Position numbers and translations under genes: made by a program. Under the pieces are notes generated by a model. It was not told where the DNA came from. It did no database searches and saw only the letters and a program-made list of their open reading frames with translations. Below are positions 1 to 9,141 of a DNA stretch of 40,235 bases, in pieces (the first letter of the stretch is position 1; each line of letters opens with the position of its first letter). The stretch is from NCBI GenBank assembly GCA_030037475.1, contig JASHRH010000004.1:1-40235 (forward strand), in the 5' to 3' direction. Origin of the DNA: Acidobacteriaceae bacterium. Lineage in GTDB: Bacteria > Acidobacteriota > Terriglobia > Terriglobales > Acidobacteriaceae.

Positions 1-554
1 GCCTGGCGGGCGAAGTCTTCGCGGCTGATCCGGGGTGGGTCGAGCTCGGCCAGGGGATGGCCGACGAACTCGGCCGCGACGCCGCGATCGTCGTAAAAGC
101 GCTCCTCGAAGGGGAAGATCACCAGCATCCGGTCCACATACCGCTGCACACTGCGGATGCGGTACTTCTTCCAGGCCCAGAGCTGCGGACTGACAAAATA
201 GATCACCGGCACGCTTTGGCGCTTCAGACGCCGCGCGAGGGAGAGATTCACGTCAGGGAAATCGATGAGGATGGCGATGTCGGGCTTTTCCCGCGCGATG
301 GAGGCGCGCAGCCGCCTGTATTCGCCGTAAATGCGCGGCATGTGGCGGATGACCTCGGTGATGCCCATGACGGCCACATCTTCGGAGCGGACGATGGGGC
401 GAAAGCCGAGCGCTTCCATGCGGCGCCCGCCGAGGCCGAAGAAATGGGCCTCCGGGACGAGCCGCCGCAGCGCCGCGATCAGCAGCGTGCCGTAGTGCTC
501 GCCGCTGGCCTCGCCCGCGGAGAGGAAAATTTTTGGCCCATCGTTCCGTGACAT
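1..554 (-). CDS. lpxB: Lipid-A-disaccharide synthase, N-terminal part (truncated by window edge)
   Basis: Minus-strand reading from ATG at 554 gives MSRNDGPKIFLSAGEASGEHYGTLLIAALRRLVPEAHFFGLGGRRMEALGF...VMGITEVIRHMPRIY, LpxB-like. Open to window edge, so absent from the ORF track. Confidence 0.9.
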   Translation of the reverse strand, partial: MSRNDGPKIFLSAGEASGEHYGTLLIAALRRLVPEAHFFGLGGRRMEALGFRPIVRSEDVAVMGITEVIRHMPRIYGEYRRLRASIAREKPDIAILIDFPDVNLSLARRLKRQSVPVIYFVSPQLWAWKKYRIRSVQRYVDRMLVIFPFEERFYDDRGVAAEFVGHPLAELDPPRISREDFARQ

Positions 555-555
555 G

Positions 556-655
556 CGCTAACCCGCTAACCGTCTTACCGCCAGCCGCCTCATTGCTAAC
601 CATCCCACCCCTAACCGCTTCATCCCTGACTGCTAACCGCATCACCCCTGTCTTA
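556..655 (-). repeat. Degenerate 15-nt tandem array between ABC exporter stop and lpxB start
   Basis: Minus strand from the TAA stop: TAAGACAGGGG / TGATGCGGTTAGCAG / TCAGGGA / TGAAGCGGTTAGGGG / TGGGATGGTTAGCAA / TGAGGCGGCTGGCGG / TAAGACGGTTAGCGG / GTTAGCGC-ATG. Confidence 0.8.
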
Positions 656-2719
656 CGCCAGCGACGGTTCCAGCCCGCTCCTGGGCTCTCCCAGCTCCTG
701 CTCCTTGTATTGCAGCTGGTAGAGCTTCCAGTAGATGCCGTGCATGGCCAGCAGCTCCTGGTGTGAGCCCATCTCGCGGAGCTGGCCGTGGTGCATCACC
801 AGAATCGCATCGGCGCGCTGCACCGTCGAGAGCCGGTGGGCAATGATGACCGAGGTGCGCCCCTCCACCATGCGATCGAGCGCGCTGCGCACGCGCAGCT
901 CCGTGTCGGTATCCACGCTGGAGGTCGCCTCGTCGAGGATCAGAATCCCAGGCCGGTGAGCCAGCGCGCGGGCAAAATTCAGCAGCTGCTTCTGCCCCGT
1001 CGAGAGCCCCGCGCCCCGTTCGCGCAGCGGCTCCTGATACTGGCTGGGCAGCGTGCGGATGAAGTCGTCCACGTTCACCTGCTCGGCCGCGAGGCGCAGT
1101 TGCTGGTCGGTGATGCGCTCGGTGCCCAGCCGGATGTTGTCGGCGACCGTGCCGCTGAAGAGGAACGGATCCTGGAGGACGACGCCGAAGCGCTGGCGCA
1201 GCCTTGTCAGTTCCTGCTCGCGCACATCGACGCCGTCCACGCAGACTGCTCCGCGCTGCACGTCGTAGAAGCGCATCATCAGGCTGGTGATGGTGGTCTT
1301 GCCGGCGCCGGTATGACCGACGATCGCCGCCGTTTGTCCTGGCGAAAGGGTGAACGAGACGCCCTTCATCACCCACTCAATGGGCATGGCGGCCAGCTCG
1401 GCGGGGCTGGCTGCGGCAATGCGCGCCGCGGTTTCCGGGTCGAGACGCTGATACGTGAACCAGACGTCGCGGAATTCGATCCGGCCTGAGCCGTCGCCAG
1501 GCTTTGGATTCGCGGGCGAGATAATCTCCGGCGCGGTGTCAAGCAACTTGAAGACGCGCTCGCTGGCAGCCATGGCGGCCTGGAGAATGTTGTATTTTTC
1601 GCTCAGGTCCTGGATGGGCCGGAAGAAGCGCTGCGCGTACTGCATAAACGCGACGAGAATGCCCAGCGAGACCGTTCCGCGCAGGACGCCGCCGCCGCCC
1701 TGCCAGACGATGAGCGCGATGGCGATGGAGCTGAGCAGCTCGACGGCGGGATAGTAGAGCGCGTACGCCATGATGGCGTCCTTGAAAGCGTCGAGGTAGG
1801 TCTTGTTCACCGCGGAGAAATCGCGGAAGGCCCGCTGCTGGCGGTTGAAGAGCTGCACCAGCGGCATGCCGCTGACGTGCTCCTGCGTGTAGGCGTTGAT
1901 CCGGGCGATGGCGGTGCGGATGCGGCGGTAGGAGTCGCGCACGGAGTTGCGGAAGAAATGCGTGACCAGCAGGATGAAGGGCAGCACGGAAAATGCCAGC
2001 AGCGCCAGCCACCACTTCATGCGCAGCATGACGAAGATGATGCCGGCGAGGACGAAAACGTCCTCGAAGATGGCGAAGACGCCCGAGGTGAACATCTCGT
2101 TCAGCGCATCCACGTCGGTGGTGAGGCGCGTGACCAGGCGGCCCACGGGATTGCGGTCGTAGAAGCCGATGTGCATGCGCTGCAGATGGCGGAAGATCTG
2201 GCTGCGGAGGTCGAACATGACCTTCTGGCCGGTCCACTGCATCAGCCAGATTTGGAGCGCCTCGAGGCCGTAGCTGAAGAGGAGCGCGGCCAGCCAGATG
2301 ACGGCCAGCTCCGTGATGCCGCCCCACGCGCCGTGGTGCGCCCAGGGAGTGAGCCAGTGCGCGATCCAGGCGTGCTGCTGCGCGCCCTGTGCCGCCTGCG
2401 CCGCCGCGGCCTGCGGCGACTTCGCCATGGCCGGCGTCAGGTAGAGGTCGACGGCGACCATGACGAGGTACGGGCCGAGGACGTCCGCGCCGGCCTTGAG
2501 CAGGACGGCGACGATGGAGGTGATCGCCGCCCATTTGTAGGGATAGAGATAGCGGATGAGCCGGCGCATCAGGCGGCTGTCATACGCCTTGCCGACGATG
2601 TCGTCTTCCTGCGAGGCGGCGGCCTGAGGCGGTGGCGCGGCGGCTCCCTCGGGCTGGGGCGCAGATGCGGACGACGGCTTGCGCGGATCAGCCGAGGATG
2701 AATCGCCGGAAGCGGGCAT
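653..2719 (-). CDS. ABC transporter, fused permease and ATPase (MsbA-like)
   Basis: 688 aa; TM domain plus Walker A GHTGAGKTT, signature LSTGQKQLLNFARAL, Walker B ILILDEATSSVD. Confidence 0.9.
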   Translation of the reverse strand: MPASGDSSSADPRKPSSASAPQPEGAAAPPPQAAASQEDDIVGKAYDSRLMRRLIRYLYPYKWAAITSIVAVLLKAGADVLGPYLVMVAVDLYLTPAMAKSPQAAAAQAAQGAQQHAWIAHWLTPWAHHGAWGGITELAVIWLAALLFSYGLEALQIWLMQWTGQKVMFDLRSQIFRHLQRMHIGFYDRNPVGRLVTRLTTDVDALNEMFTSGVFAIFEDVFVLAGIIFVMLRMKWWLALLAFSVLPFILLVTHFFRNSVRDSYRRIRTAIARINAYTQEHVSGMPLVQLFNRQQRAFRDFSAVNKTYLDAFKDAIMAYALYYPAVELLSSIAIALIVWQGGGGVLRGTVSLGILVAFMQYAQRFFRPIQDLSEKYNILQAAMAASERVFKLLDTAPEIISPANPKPGDGSGRIEFRDVWFTYQRLDPETAARIAAASPAELAAMPIEWVMKGVSFTLSPGQTAAIVGHTGAGKTTITSLMMRFYDVQRGAVCVDGVDVREQELTRLRQRFGVVLQDPFLFSGTVADNIRLGTERITDQQLRLAAEQVNVDDFIRTLPSQYQEPLRERGAGLSTGQKQLLNFARALAHRPGILILDEATSSVDTDTELRVRSALDRMVEGRTSVIIAHRLSTVQRADAILVMHHGQLREMGSHQELLAMHGIYWKLYQLQYKEQELGEPRSGLEPSLA

Positions 2720-2807
2720 TGGTTTTAGTGTAGCCGGGGGGCGAACAGAGCTTTTCGCGGTTGCCAGGATCGCGACGAAGAACCCTATGCAGCGCGGCGA
2801 GGCTGTA

Positions 2808-2829
2808 GGTATATACTTGTGTATATGCC
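2808..2829. promoter_or_regulatory. Candidate vapBC operator palindrome
   Basis: GGTATATAC-TTGT-GTATATGCC: 6-bp perfect core arms, extended to 9 bp with one mismatch, ending 20 nt before the probable vapB ATG. Confidence 0.4.
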
Positions 2830-2848
2830 AAACGCACGGAGGCCTTCC

Positions 2849-3076
2849 ATGCAGCGAACCGCCAAAGTTTTTATGAATAACCGCAGCCAGGCAGTGCGCT
2901 TGCCGAAGGAATTCCAGGTACGGGTCAGCGAGCTTTTCATTCGCCGCTCGGGCGAGGACATCATCCTGTCGCCACGGCCCATGGACTGGTCCCGCTATTT
3001 GGAGGACGGGCCGGTCGCATCGCCGGCCTTCATGGAAAACGTGGAAGACCTGCCGGTACAGGAACGCGAGCGCTGA
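2849..3076 (+). CDS. vapB: VapB-type (AbrB/SpoVT fold) antitoxin
   Basis: MQRTAKVFMNNRSQAVRLPKEFQV...; GGAGG about 6 nt upstream of ATG 2849; overlaps the PIN gene by TGATG. Confidence 0.85.
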   Translation: MQRTAKVFMNNRSQAVRLPKEFQVRVSELFIRRSGEDIILSPRPMDWSRYLEDGPVASPAFMENVEDLPVQERER

Positions 3077-3489
3077 TGCTCCGCTACATGCTGGACACCG
3101 ACACCTGCTCGTATATCATGCGACGTTCCAGCCCCACTCTGTTGCAGCGGCTCTCCTCCGTTCCCCCCGCGGACATTTGCATCTCGGTCATCGCGAAGTC
3201 CGAATTGCTGTACGGCGTGGAGGTATCGCCGCGGCGGGTGCAGGACGGTGCGGCGATTGAGGCTTTTCTCCGTCAGGTGCAAACGATGGATTTCCCGGAC
3301 GACGCGGCCGGGGATTACGCCCTCATTCGCGCCCTTCTGCGCCAGCGCGGAGAGATGATCGGCGCGAATGACTTATTGATTGCAGCGCACGCGCTTTGCC
3401 TGAAGCTGACCCTGGTGACCAACAACACGCGCGAGTTCAGTCGCGTTCCCGGGCTGATGCTGGAGAACTGGACCCTGGCTTCCCGCTGA
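3076..3489 (+). CDS. vapC: VapC-type PIN-domain ribonuclease toxin
   Basis: MLRYMLDTDTCSYIMRR...ISVIAKSELLYGVE...ANDLLIAAHALCLKLTLVTNNTREFSRVPGL: PIN acidic residues and spacing. Confidence 0.9.
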   Translation: MLRYMLDTDTCSYIMRRSSPTLLQRLSSVPPADICISVIAKSELLYGVEVSPRRVQDGAAIEAFLRQVQTMDFPDDAAGDYALIRALLRQRGEMIGANDLLIAAHALCLKLTLVTNNTREFSRVPGLMLENWTLASR

Positions 3490-3567
3490 GCCACAATGCG
3501 GTATGCACTGCCGAGTTTGGGCACGCTCGGGCTGCACTGCGACCCGGGTGGGACAATAGAAGCAGCC

Positions 3568-4758
3568 ATGGACCTGCTGGGGCTCTATCTTTCCATCCCT
3601 TTTTGCCGCTCCAAATGCACCTACTGCAACTTCACGTCGGGGGTGTTCCCTGCCGCGTACCATGAGCCCTACGTCGCGCGGCTGGAAGAGGATCTGCGGG
3701 CAATCCGAGAGCGCGCTCGGGAGTGGAATGCTGTCCTGCCCGATGCTGCCGACTCCATCTACCTCGGCGGAGGAACGCCCACGCTGCTCTCGCCCGCGCT
3801 GATCCGGCGGCTGTTTGCCGCGCTGCATCGGGAATTTGCCCTGACGCCGACGGCGGAAGTCACCGTAGAGTGCGCGCCGGGCCAATTGGAGCCGGCGGTG
3901 CTGGAGGCTCTGGCGGAATCCGGCGTGAATCGCATCAGCTTCGGCGTGCAGTCCTTCGTCGACAGCGAGGCGCGGCAAACCGGCCGCCTGCACACCCGCT
4001 CGACCGCGCTCGACGACATCGCCCGCGTGCGCGCAGCCGGCATTCGTGCGGTTAACGTGGACCTGATTGCGGGGTTGCCGGGGCAGACGCCCGACTCCTG
4101 GTTCGAATCGCTGGGCGTGCTGGCCGATTCGGGCGTCGATCACGCCAGCATTTACATGCTGGAAGTCGACGACGAATCCCGGTTGGGGCGCGAAATGCTG
4201 CTCGGCGGCGAGCGCTATCACGCGCAGCAGGTTCCCAACGATGATCTGATCGCCGCGATGTACACCGAGGCGATCGGCTTTCTGGCCGGATGCGGCCTTG
4301 CGCAGTATGAGATCTCGAATTTCGCGCGTCCCGGCTCGGAGTCGCGGCACAACCTGAAGTACTGGCGGCGCGCGCCGTATCTGGGTTTTGGCCTTGACGC
4401 CCACTCGATGCTCCGCATCCAGCAAGGTGCCGCGCTGCGCTTCGCCACAACTGACGATCTCGACGCATACCTCGCCGGTCCGGCCTGGCCGGAGGCTCCG
4501 CATCAACTCAGCCGCGAAGAGGAGCTGGAAGAAACCTGGTTCCTCGGCCTGCGGCTGAATGAGGGCGTGAGCCTGGCAGCGCTGCGCGAGCAATTTTCGG
4601 AGTCCGCATTCCGTGCGAACCTGGAAACCGTAACCGAGCTGGAAAACGAAGCTCTGCTGACCCGGCTCGGCGGCGATCGCATCGCGCTCACGGCGTGCGG
4701 ACGCCTGCTCTCGAACGAGGTCTTTGCCCGGTTTCTGACAGAACCGGCTGCGGCCTGA
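3568..4758 (+). CDS. hemW: HemW-like radical SAM protein
   Basis: MDLLGLYLSIPFCRSKCTYCNFTSG (CxxxCxxC), YLGGGTPTLL, ISFGVQSF, NVDLIAGLPGQT, YEISNFARPGSESRHNLKYW. Confidence 0.9.
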   Translation: MDLLGLYLSIPFCRSKCTYCNFTSGVFPAAYHEPYVARLEEDLRAIRERAREWNAVLPDAADSIYLGGGTPTLLSPALIRRLFAALHREFALTPTAEVTVECAPGQLEPAVLEALAESGVNRISFGVQSFVDSEARQTGRLHTRSTALDDIARVRAAGIRAVNVDLIAGLPGQTPDSWFESLGVLADSGVDHASIYMLEVDDESRLGREMLLGGERYHAQQVPNDDLIAAMYTEAIGFLAGCGLAQYEISNFARPGSESRHNLKYWRRAPYLGFGLDAHSMLRIQQGAALRFATTDDLDAYLAGPAWPEAPHQLSREEELEETWFLGLRLNEGVSLAALREQFSESAFRANLETVTELENEALLTRLGGDRIALTACGRLLSNEVFARFLTEPAAA

Positions 4759-4800
4759 GCCGCCTGTGTCCTGTGTCATTCTGGGTCTGAAAGGAAATCC

Positions 4801-5904
4801 ATGTCCGCAAAAATTGCCGGCTTTGCTGAAGACGCCGCCGAGACATCGCCCCGCGCGGCCACGGCCACCCCCGTCGCCATCGCCGATCTGCGCAGCGACA
4901 CGGTGACGAAGCCCAGCGCGAAGATGCGCGCCGCCATGGCTGCTGCGGACGTGGGCGACGACGTATACGGCGAGGACCCAACCATCAATCGGCTGGAAGC
5001 GCGCGCCGCGGAAACCTTCGGGCGTGAGGCCGCGCTCTTTGTGCCCAGCGGCACCATGGGCAACCAGACCGCCATCCGGCTGCACACGCAGCACGGGCAG
5101 GAGGTCATTTGCACGGAACGCGCGCACATCGCGGAGTGGGAGATGGCGATGGCCTCGGCCTTCTCCGGCTGCCAGTTGCGCACGCTGCCCGCCAATCGCG
5201 GCGTGATTACGTGGGGCGAGATCGAGCCGCACATCACCGGCGTGCATTATCACCGCGCGCAGACCGGGCTCATCGCGCTTGAAAACACGCACAACATGGC
5301 TGGCGGCGCTGTGGTTCCGCTGCCGGTGCTGGAAGAAATCTGGGCGGGAGCCGCAGAGCGCGGCCTGCCCGTGCATCTCGATGGCGCGCGGATTTTTAAC
5401 GCCGCCGTGGCGCTGGGCGTGGGCGTGCGCGAGCTGACGCGCGGCTTCACCACGGTGATGTTCTGCCTGTCGAAAGGGCTTGGCGCGCCGGTGGGCTCGC
5501 TGCTAGTCGGCTCGCGCGAGCTGATGGACCGCGCGCGCATCATCCGCAAAGGATTGGGCGGCGGCATGCGTCAGGCGGGCATTCTGGCTGCGGCGGGGCT
5601 GATCGCGCTGGAGGAGGGCCCGCAGCGCTTGCATGAAGATCACGCCAACGCGCGGCTGCTTGCGGAGCGGCTCGCGAGGCTGCCCCAGGTGGAGCTGGAC
5701 CTCGAATCCGTGCGCACGAACATCGTCATCTTCCGGCTGCGCGGGCAGGGCGACGCGACTGCGCTGATGGGACGGCTGCGGCAGCACGGGGTTCTCTGCG
5801 GAACTTCGGGCCGAAACAGCATCCGCTTTGTCACGCACCTAGATGTGGATCGCGCCGCCTGCGAAGAGGCCGCGCGGATTACGGAAGAGGCACTGGCCGA
5901 GTAG
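4801..5904 (+). CDS. Low-specificity L-threonine aldolase / beta-eliminating lyase family
   Basis: DLRSDTVTKPSAKMRAAMAAADVGDDVYGEDPT...LFVPSGTMGNQ...HLDGARIFNAAVALGV...SKGLGAPVGSLL. Confidence 0.9.
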   Translation: MSAKIAGFAEDAAETSPRAATATPVAIADLRSDTVTKPSAKMRAAMAAADVGDDVYGEDPTINRLEARAAETFGREAALFVPSGTMGNQTAIRLHTQHGQEVICTERAHIAEWEMAMASAFSGCQLRTLPANRGVITWGEIEPHITGVHYHRAQTGLIALENTHNMAGGAVVPLPVLEEIWAGAAERGLPVHLDGARIFNAAVALGVGVRELTRGFTTVMFCLSKGLGAPVGSLLVGSRELMDRARIIRKGLGGGMRQAGILAAAGLIALEEGPQRLHEDHANARLLAERLARLPQVELDLESVRTNIVIFRLRGQGDATALMGRLRQHGVLCGTSGRNSIRFVTHLDVDRAACEEAARITEEALAE

Positions 5905-6000
5905 CGCCTTTCACCACAGCGAGCACGGAGGACGCGGAGCCAGTACACACAGTGCGATAGATCACTAATCCGGAGCGGCGGACGTCTATAATGAAGCTTT

Positions 6001-6987
6001 ATGCCGAAGTATTCCATCGTCGTCCCCTTCCACAATGAAGAAGAGAACGTCACCGCCCTCTACGACCGCCTGAAAGGGGTCATGGAGCAGGTGGGCGACT
6101 CCTTCGAGATCGTGTTTGTGGACGACGGCTCGACAGATCGCACCTGCCGGTTGCTTGAAGAAATTGCCGCAGTCGATAGTCGCGTGTTGGTCGTCAAGCT
6201 GCGCCGCAACTTCGGCCAGACTTCGGCGCTGGCGGCCGGGTTCGACCACGCCGAGGGCGACTTCATCCTGGCGATGGACGGGGACCTGCAGCATGACCCC
6301 GCCGAAATTCCCGCCTTCCTCGAAAAGCTGGAGGAAGGCTATGACGTGGTCAGCGGCTGGCGCAGGGAGCGCATCGACAACTTCGTCATGCGCCGCATCC
6401 CCTCGCGCTGCGCCAACTGGCTGATGGCGAAGCTCTCCGGCGTGGACATTCACGATTTCGGCACGACGTTTAAGGCCTATCGCCGCGAGATCATCCACAA
6501 TGTGCCGCTCTACGGCGAGATGCACCGCTTCATTCCCGCGCTGGCGTCGTGGTACGGGGCCAGTATCTGCGAAATTCCTATCACGAACGTGAACCGCGAG
6601 CGGGGCAAATCGCACTACGGCATCGGCCGGACGTTTCGCGTCTTTTTCGATCTGCTGACCATTCGTTTCCTGCTCCGCTACATGACGCGCCCGCTGCATT
6701 TCTTCGGCAGCCTGGGTGTGCTGGGCATTCTGAGTGGTGGCGGGATTTCGGCGTTTCTGCTGGCGCTGAAGGTTTTCACGCACCAGCACGTGATGGATCA
6801 GCACGGGCCGCTGTTCGTGATCGCCGCGGTGCTCATGCTGGCCGGCACACAGTTGCTGGCCATCGGATTGCTGGGCGAGCTGCAGGTGCGGCACTATCAC
6901 GCCTCATCGCAGCGCGCGCCGTATACCATCGACCGCCTCATGCGCCTGCGCGCGCCCGAAGAGCCGAGCATCCTGCCGGACAATTAG
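6001..6987 (+). CDS. GT2 glycosyltransferase, DPM1-like with C-terminal TM helices
   Basis: YSIVVPFHNEEENVTALYDRL, FVDDGSTDRT, MDGDLQHDPAEIP, C-terminal TM pair. Confidence 0.9.
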   Translation: MPKYSIVVPFHNEEENVTALYDRLKGVMEQVGDSFEIVFVDDGSTDRTCRLLEEIAAVDSRVLVVKLRRNFGQTSALAAGFDHAEGDFILAMDGDLQHDPAEIPAFLEKLEEGYDVVSGWRRERIDNFVMRRIPSRCANWLMAKLSGVDIHDFGTTFKAYRREIIHNVPLYGEMHRFIPALASWYGASICEIPITNVNRERGKSHYGIGRTFRVFFDLLTIRFLLRYMTRPLHFFGSLGVLGILSGGGISAFLLALKVFTHQHVMDQHGPLFVIAAVLMLAGTQLLAIGLLGELQVRHYHASSQRAPYTIDRLMRLRAPEEPSILPDN

Positions 6988-7056
6988 GCCGCATCGCGAA
7001 ACCTGACCCGTCCGCAGCGTGGGAATTTCTCTGCGCCTTTCTGCGCCTGCGCTCGG

Positions 7057-9141
7057 GTGCGACTCAACGCCCTTTCCGCAGTTGCGCATCCAACGCGCAG
7101 GCCCCTGAGCCGCATCTTCGCCTCCGTGCAGTCTCCGAGCAGAAGTGTGCCCAGGCCCGCGGATGGAAGAAAGCGCGTTGTCGTCGAAAGCGTGGAGCCG
7201 CAGATCGACGCGGGCCGCTTTCCCGTCAAACGCATTGTGGGTGATACCGTCCGCGTGGAAGCGGATGTTTTCGCCGACGGCCACGACCATGTCGCGGCGC
7301 GCCTGCTTTTTCGCTACTGCGACGTGCCGCAGTGGACCACCGTGCCCATGCAGCCGCTGGGCAACGACCGCTGGCGTGGGGAGTTCTCCGTCTCGCGGCT
7401 TGGCGAATATCTCTATACCGTCAGCGGGGTCATCGACCACTTCGACACCTGGCGCAGCGACCTGGAAATGCGCATCGCCGCCGGACAGGACATCGCCGTG
7501 GATCTGCTGAACGGCGCGCAACTGGTGGAAGAAGCCGCCGCGCGCGCCGGACGCGACGATGCGGACGCGCTCCGCCGCTGGGCCGCCCAGATACGCAACG
7601 AAGAGAAGCCGGAGGCGGCACAAGCCGCCGCCCTCGATCCGGCGCTGGCCGCGACGATGGCGCACTACCCCGATCCCGCGCTCGAGACGTGCTGCGAGCC
7701 GGAGCTGCGCGTCAGCGTGGACCGCGAGAAGGCGCGCTACTCCGCCTGGTACGAAATGTTTCCGCGCTCCGCGGCGATGGAGCCCGGCCGTCGCGGGACC
7801 TTCAGGGACGTGGAGGCGCGGCTGGATTATGTCGCGGGTCTCGGTTTCGACGTGCTTTATCTGCCGCCGATTCATCCCATCGGGCGCAGTTTTCGCAAAG
7901 GCCGAAATAACGCGGAGACAGCCGCGCCGGGCGATCCCGGCAGCCCCTGGGCGATCGGTTCGGAGGAAGGCGGCCACACCGCGATCCATCCCGAGCTGGG
8001 CACGCTCGAGGATTTTCATCATCTGCTGCAAGCGGCCGCGGCCAGGGGGCTGGAGCTGGCCCTCGACATCGCGTTCCAGTGCTCGCCGGACCATCCCTGG
8101 GTGCGTGAGCATCCACAGTGGTTCAAACATCGCGCGGATGGCAGCATTCAGTACGCGGAGAATCCGCCGAAGAAATATCAGGACATTTACCCGCTGGACT
8201 TCGAGAGCGCCGACTGGCTGGCGCTGTGGGATGCGCTCCGCGACGTCTTCCTTTTCTGGATCGAGCAGGGCGTGCGCATCTTCCGCGTCGACAATCCGCA
8301 CACGAAGGCGTTTCCCTTCTGGGAGTGGTGCCTTGGCGAGATCAAGCGCGATTTTCCCGACGCGCTCTTCCTCTCCGAGGCCTTCACGCGTCCGCGCGTG
8401 ATGCAGCGGCTGGCCAGGCTGGGCTTCTCGCAGTCGTACACGTATTTCACCTGGCGTAACACGAAGCAGGAAATCGCGGAATACTCCACGGAGCTGACGC
8501 AGACGCCGCTGCGCGAATATCTGCGGCCGAATCTGTGGCCCAGCACGCCGGACATCCTGCCGGAGGCGCTGCAGATCGGCGGTCGCGCGGCATTCCTCGC
8601 GCGGCTGGTGCTGGCGGCCACGCTGGGACCGAGCTACGGCATCTACGGCCCGGCCTTCGAACTGGGCGAGCATGAGCCACTGCGCGCCGGCAGCGAAGAA
8701 TATCTGCAGTCGGAGAAATACGAACTCCGCCACTGGAATCTCGACGCGCCGGAGAGCCTGGCCGGCGCGATTACGTCGGTGAATCGTGCCCGCCGCGAGA
8801 ACGCGGCGCTGCACGCGAACCACAATCTGCACTTTCACGCGACCGACAATCCCAGCCTGATTGCCTACAGCAAAAGCAGCTTTGACGCGTCCAACACCGT
8901 GTTGGTGGTCGTGAACCTCGATGCCGCCCACACGCAGGCGGGCTGGATCAATCTGGAGCTGGACGCGCTGCGCCTTCGCCCCGGTGAAACGTTCCAGCTC
9001 TGGGATCAGCTCAGCGGCGCGCGCTTCCTCTGGCAGGGCCCGCGGAACTACATTGAGCTTTCGCCGGAGAAGATGCCGGCGCACCTTTTCCGCGTCCTGC
9101 GCCGCGTGCGCTCCGAAAAGGACTTCGACTACTACCAGTGA
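7057..9141 (+). CDS. glgE: Alpha-1,4-glucan:maltose-1-phosphate maltosyltransferase (start uncertain)
   Basis: 694 aa; [62 protein letters not shown] overlap with treS-mak. Confidence 0.9.
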   Translation: MRLNALSAVAHPTRRPLSRIFASVQSPSRSVPRPADGRKRVVVESVEPQIDAGRFPVKRIVGDTVRVEADVFADGHDHVAARLLFRYCDVPQWTTVPMQPLGNDRWRGEFSVSRLGEYLYTVSGVIDHFDTWRSDLEMRIAAGQDIAVDLLNGAQLVEEAAARAGRDDADALRRWAAQIRNEEKPEAAQAAALDPALAATMAHYPDPALETCCEPELRVSVDREKARYSAWYEMFPRSAAMEPGRRGTFRDVEARLDYVAGLGFDVLYLPPIHPIGRSFRKGRNNAETAAPGDPGSPWAIGSEEGGHTAIHPELGTLEDFHHLLQAAAARGLELALDIAFQCSPDHPWVREHPQWFKHRADGSIQYAENPPKKYQDIYPLDFESADWLALWDALRDVFLFWIEQGVRIFRVDNPHTKAFPFWEWCLGEIKRDFPDALFLSEAFTRPRVMQRLARLGFSQSYTYFTWRNTKQEIAEYSTELTQTPLREYLRPNLWPSTPDILPEALQIGGRAAFLARLVLAATLGPSYGIYGPAFELGEHEPLRAGSEEYLQSEKYELRHWNLDAPESLAGAITSVNRARRENAALHANHNLHFHATDNPSLIAYSKSSFDASNTVLVVVNLDAAHTQAGWINLELDALRLRPGETFQLWDQLSGARFLWQGPRNYIELSPEKMPAHLFRVLRRVRSEKDFDYYQ

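Noticed and set aside
3373-5376. 667-aa minus-strand ORF opposite hemW and threonine aldolase
   Set aside because: Antisense shadow; the plus-strand genes have clear family motifs.
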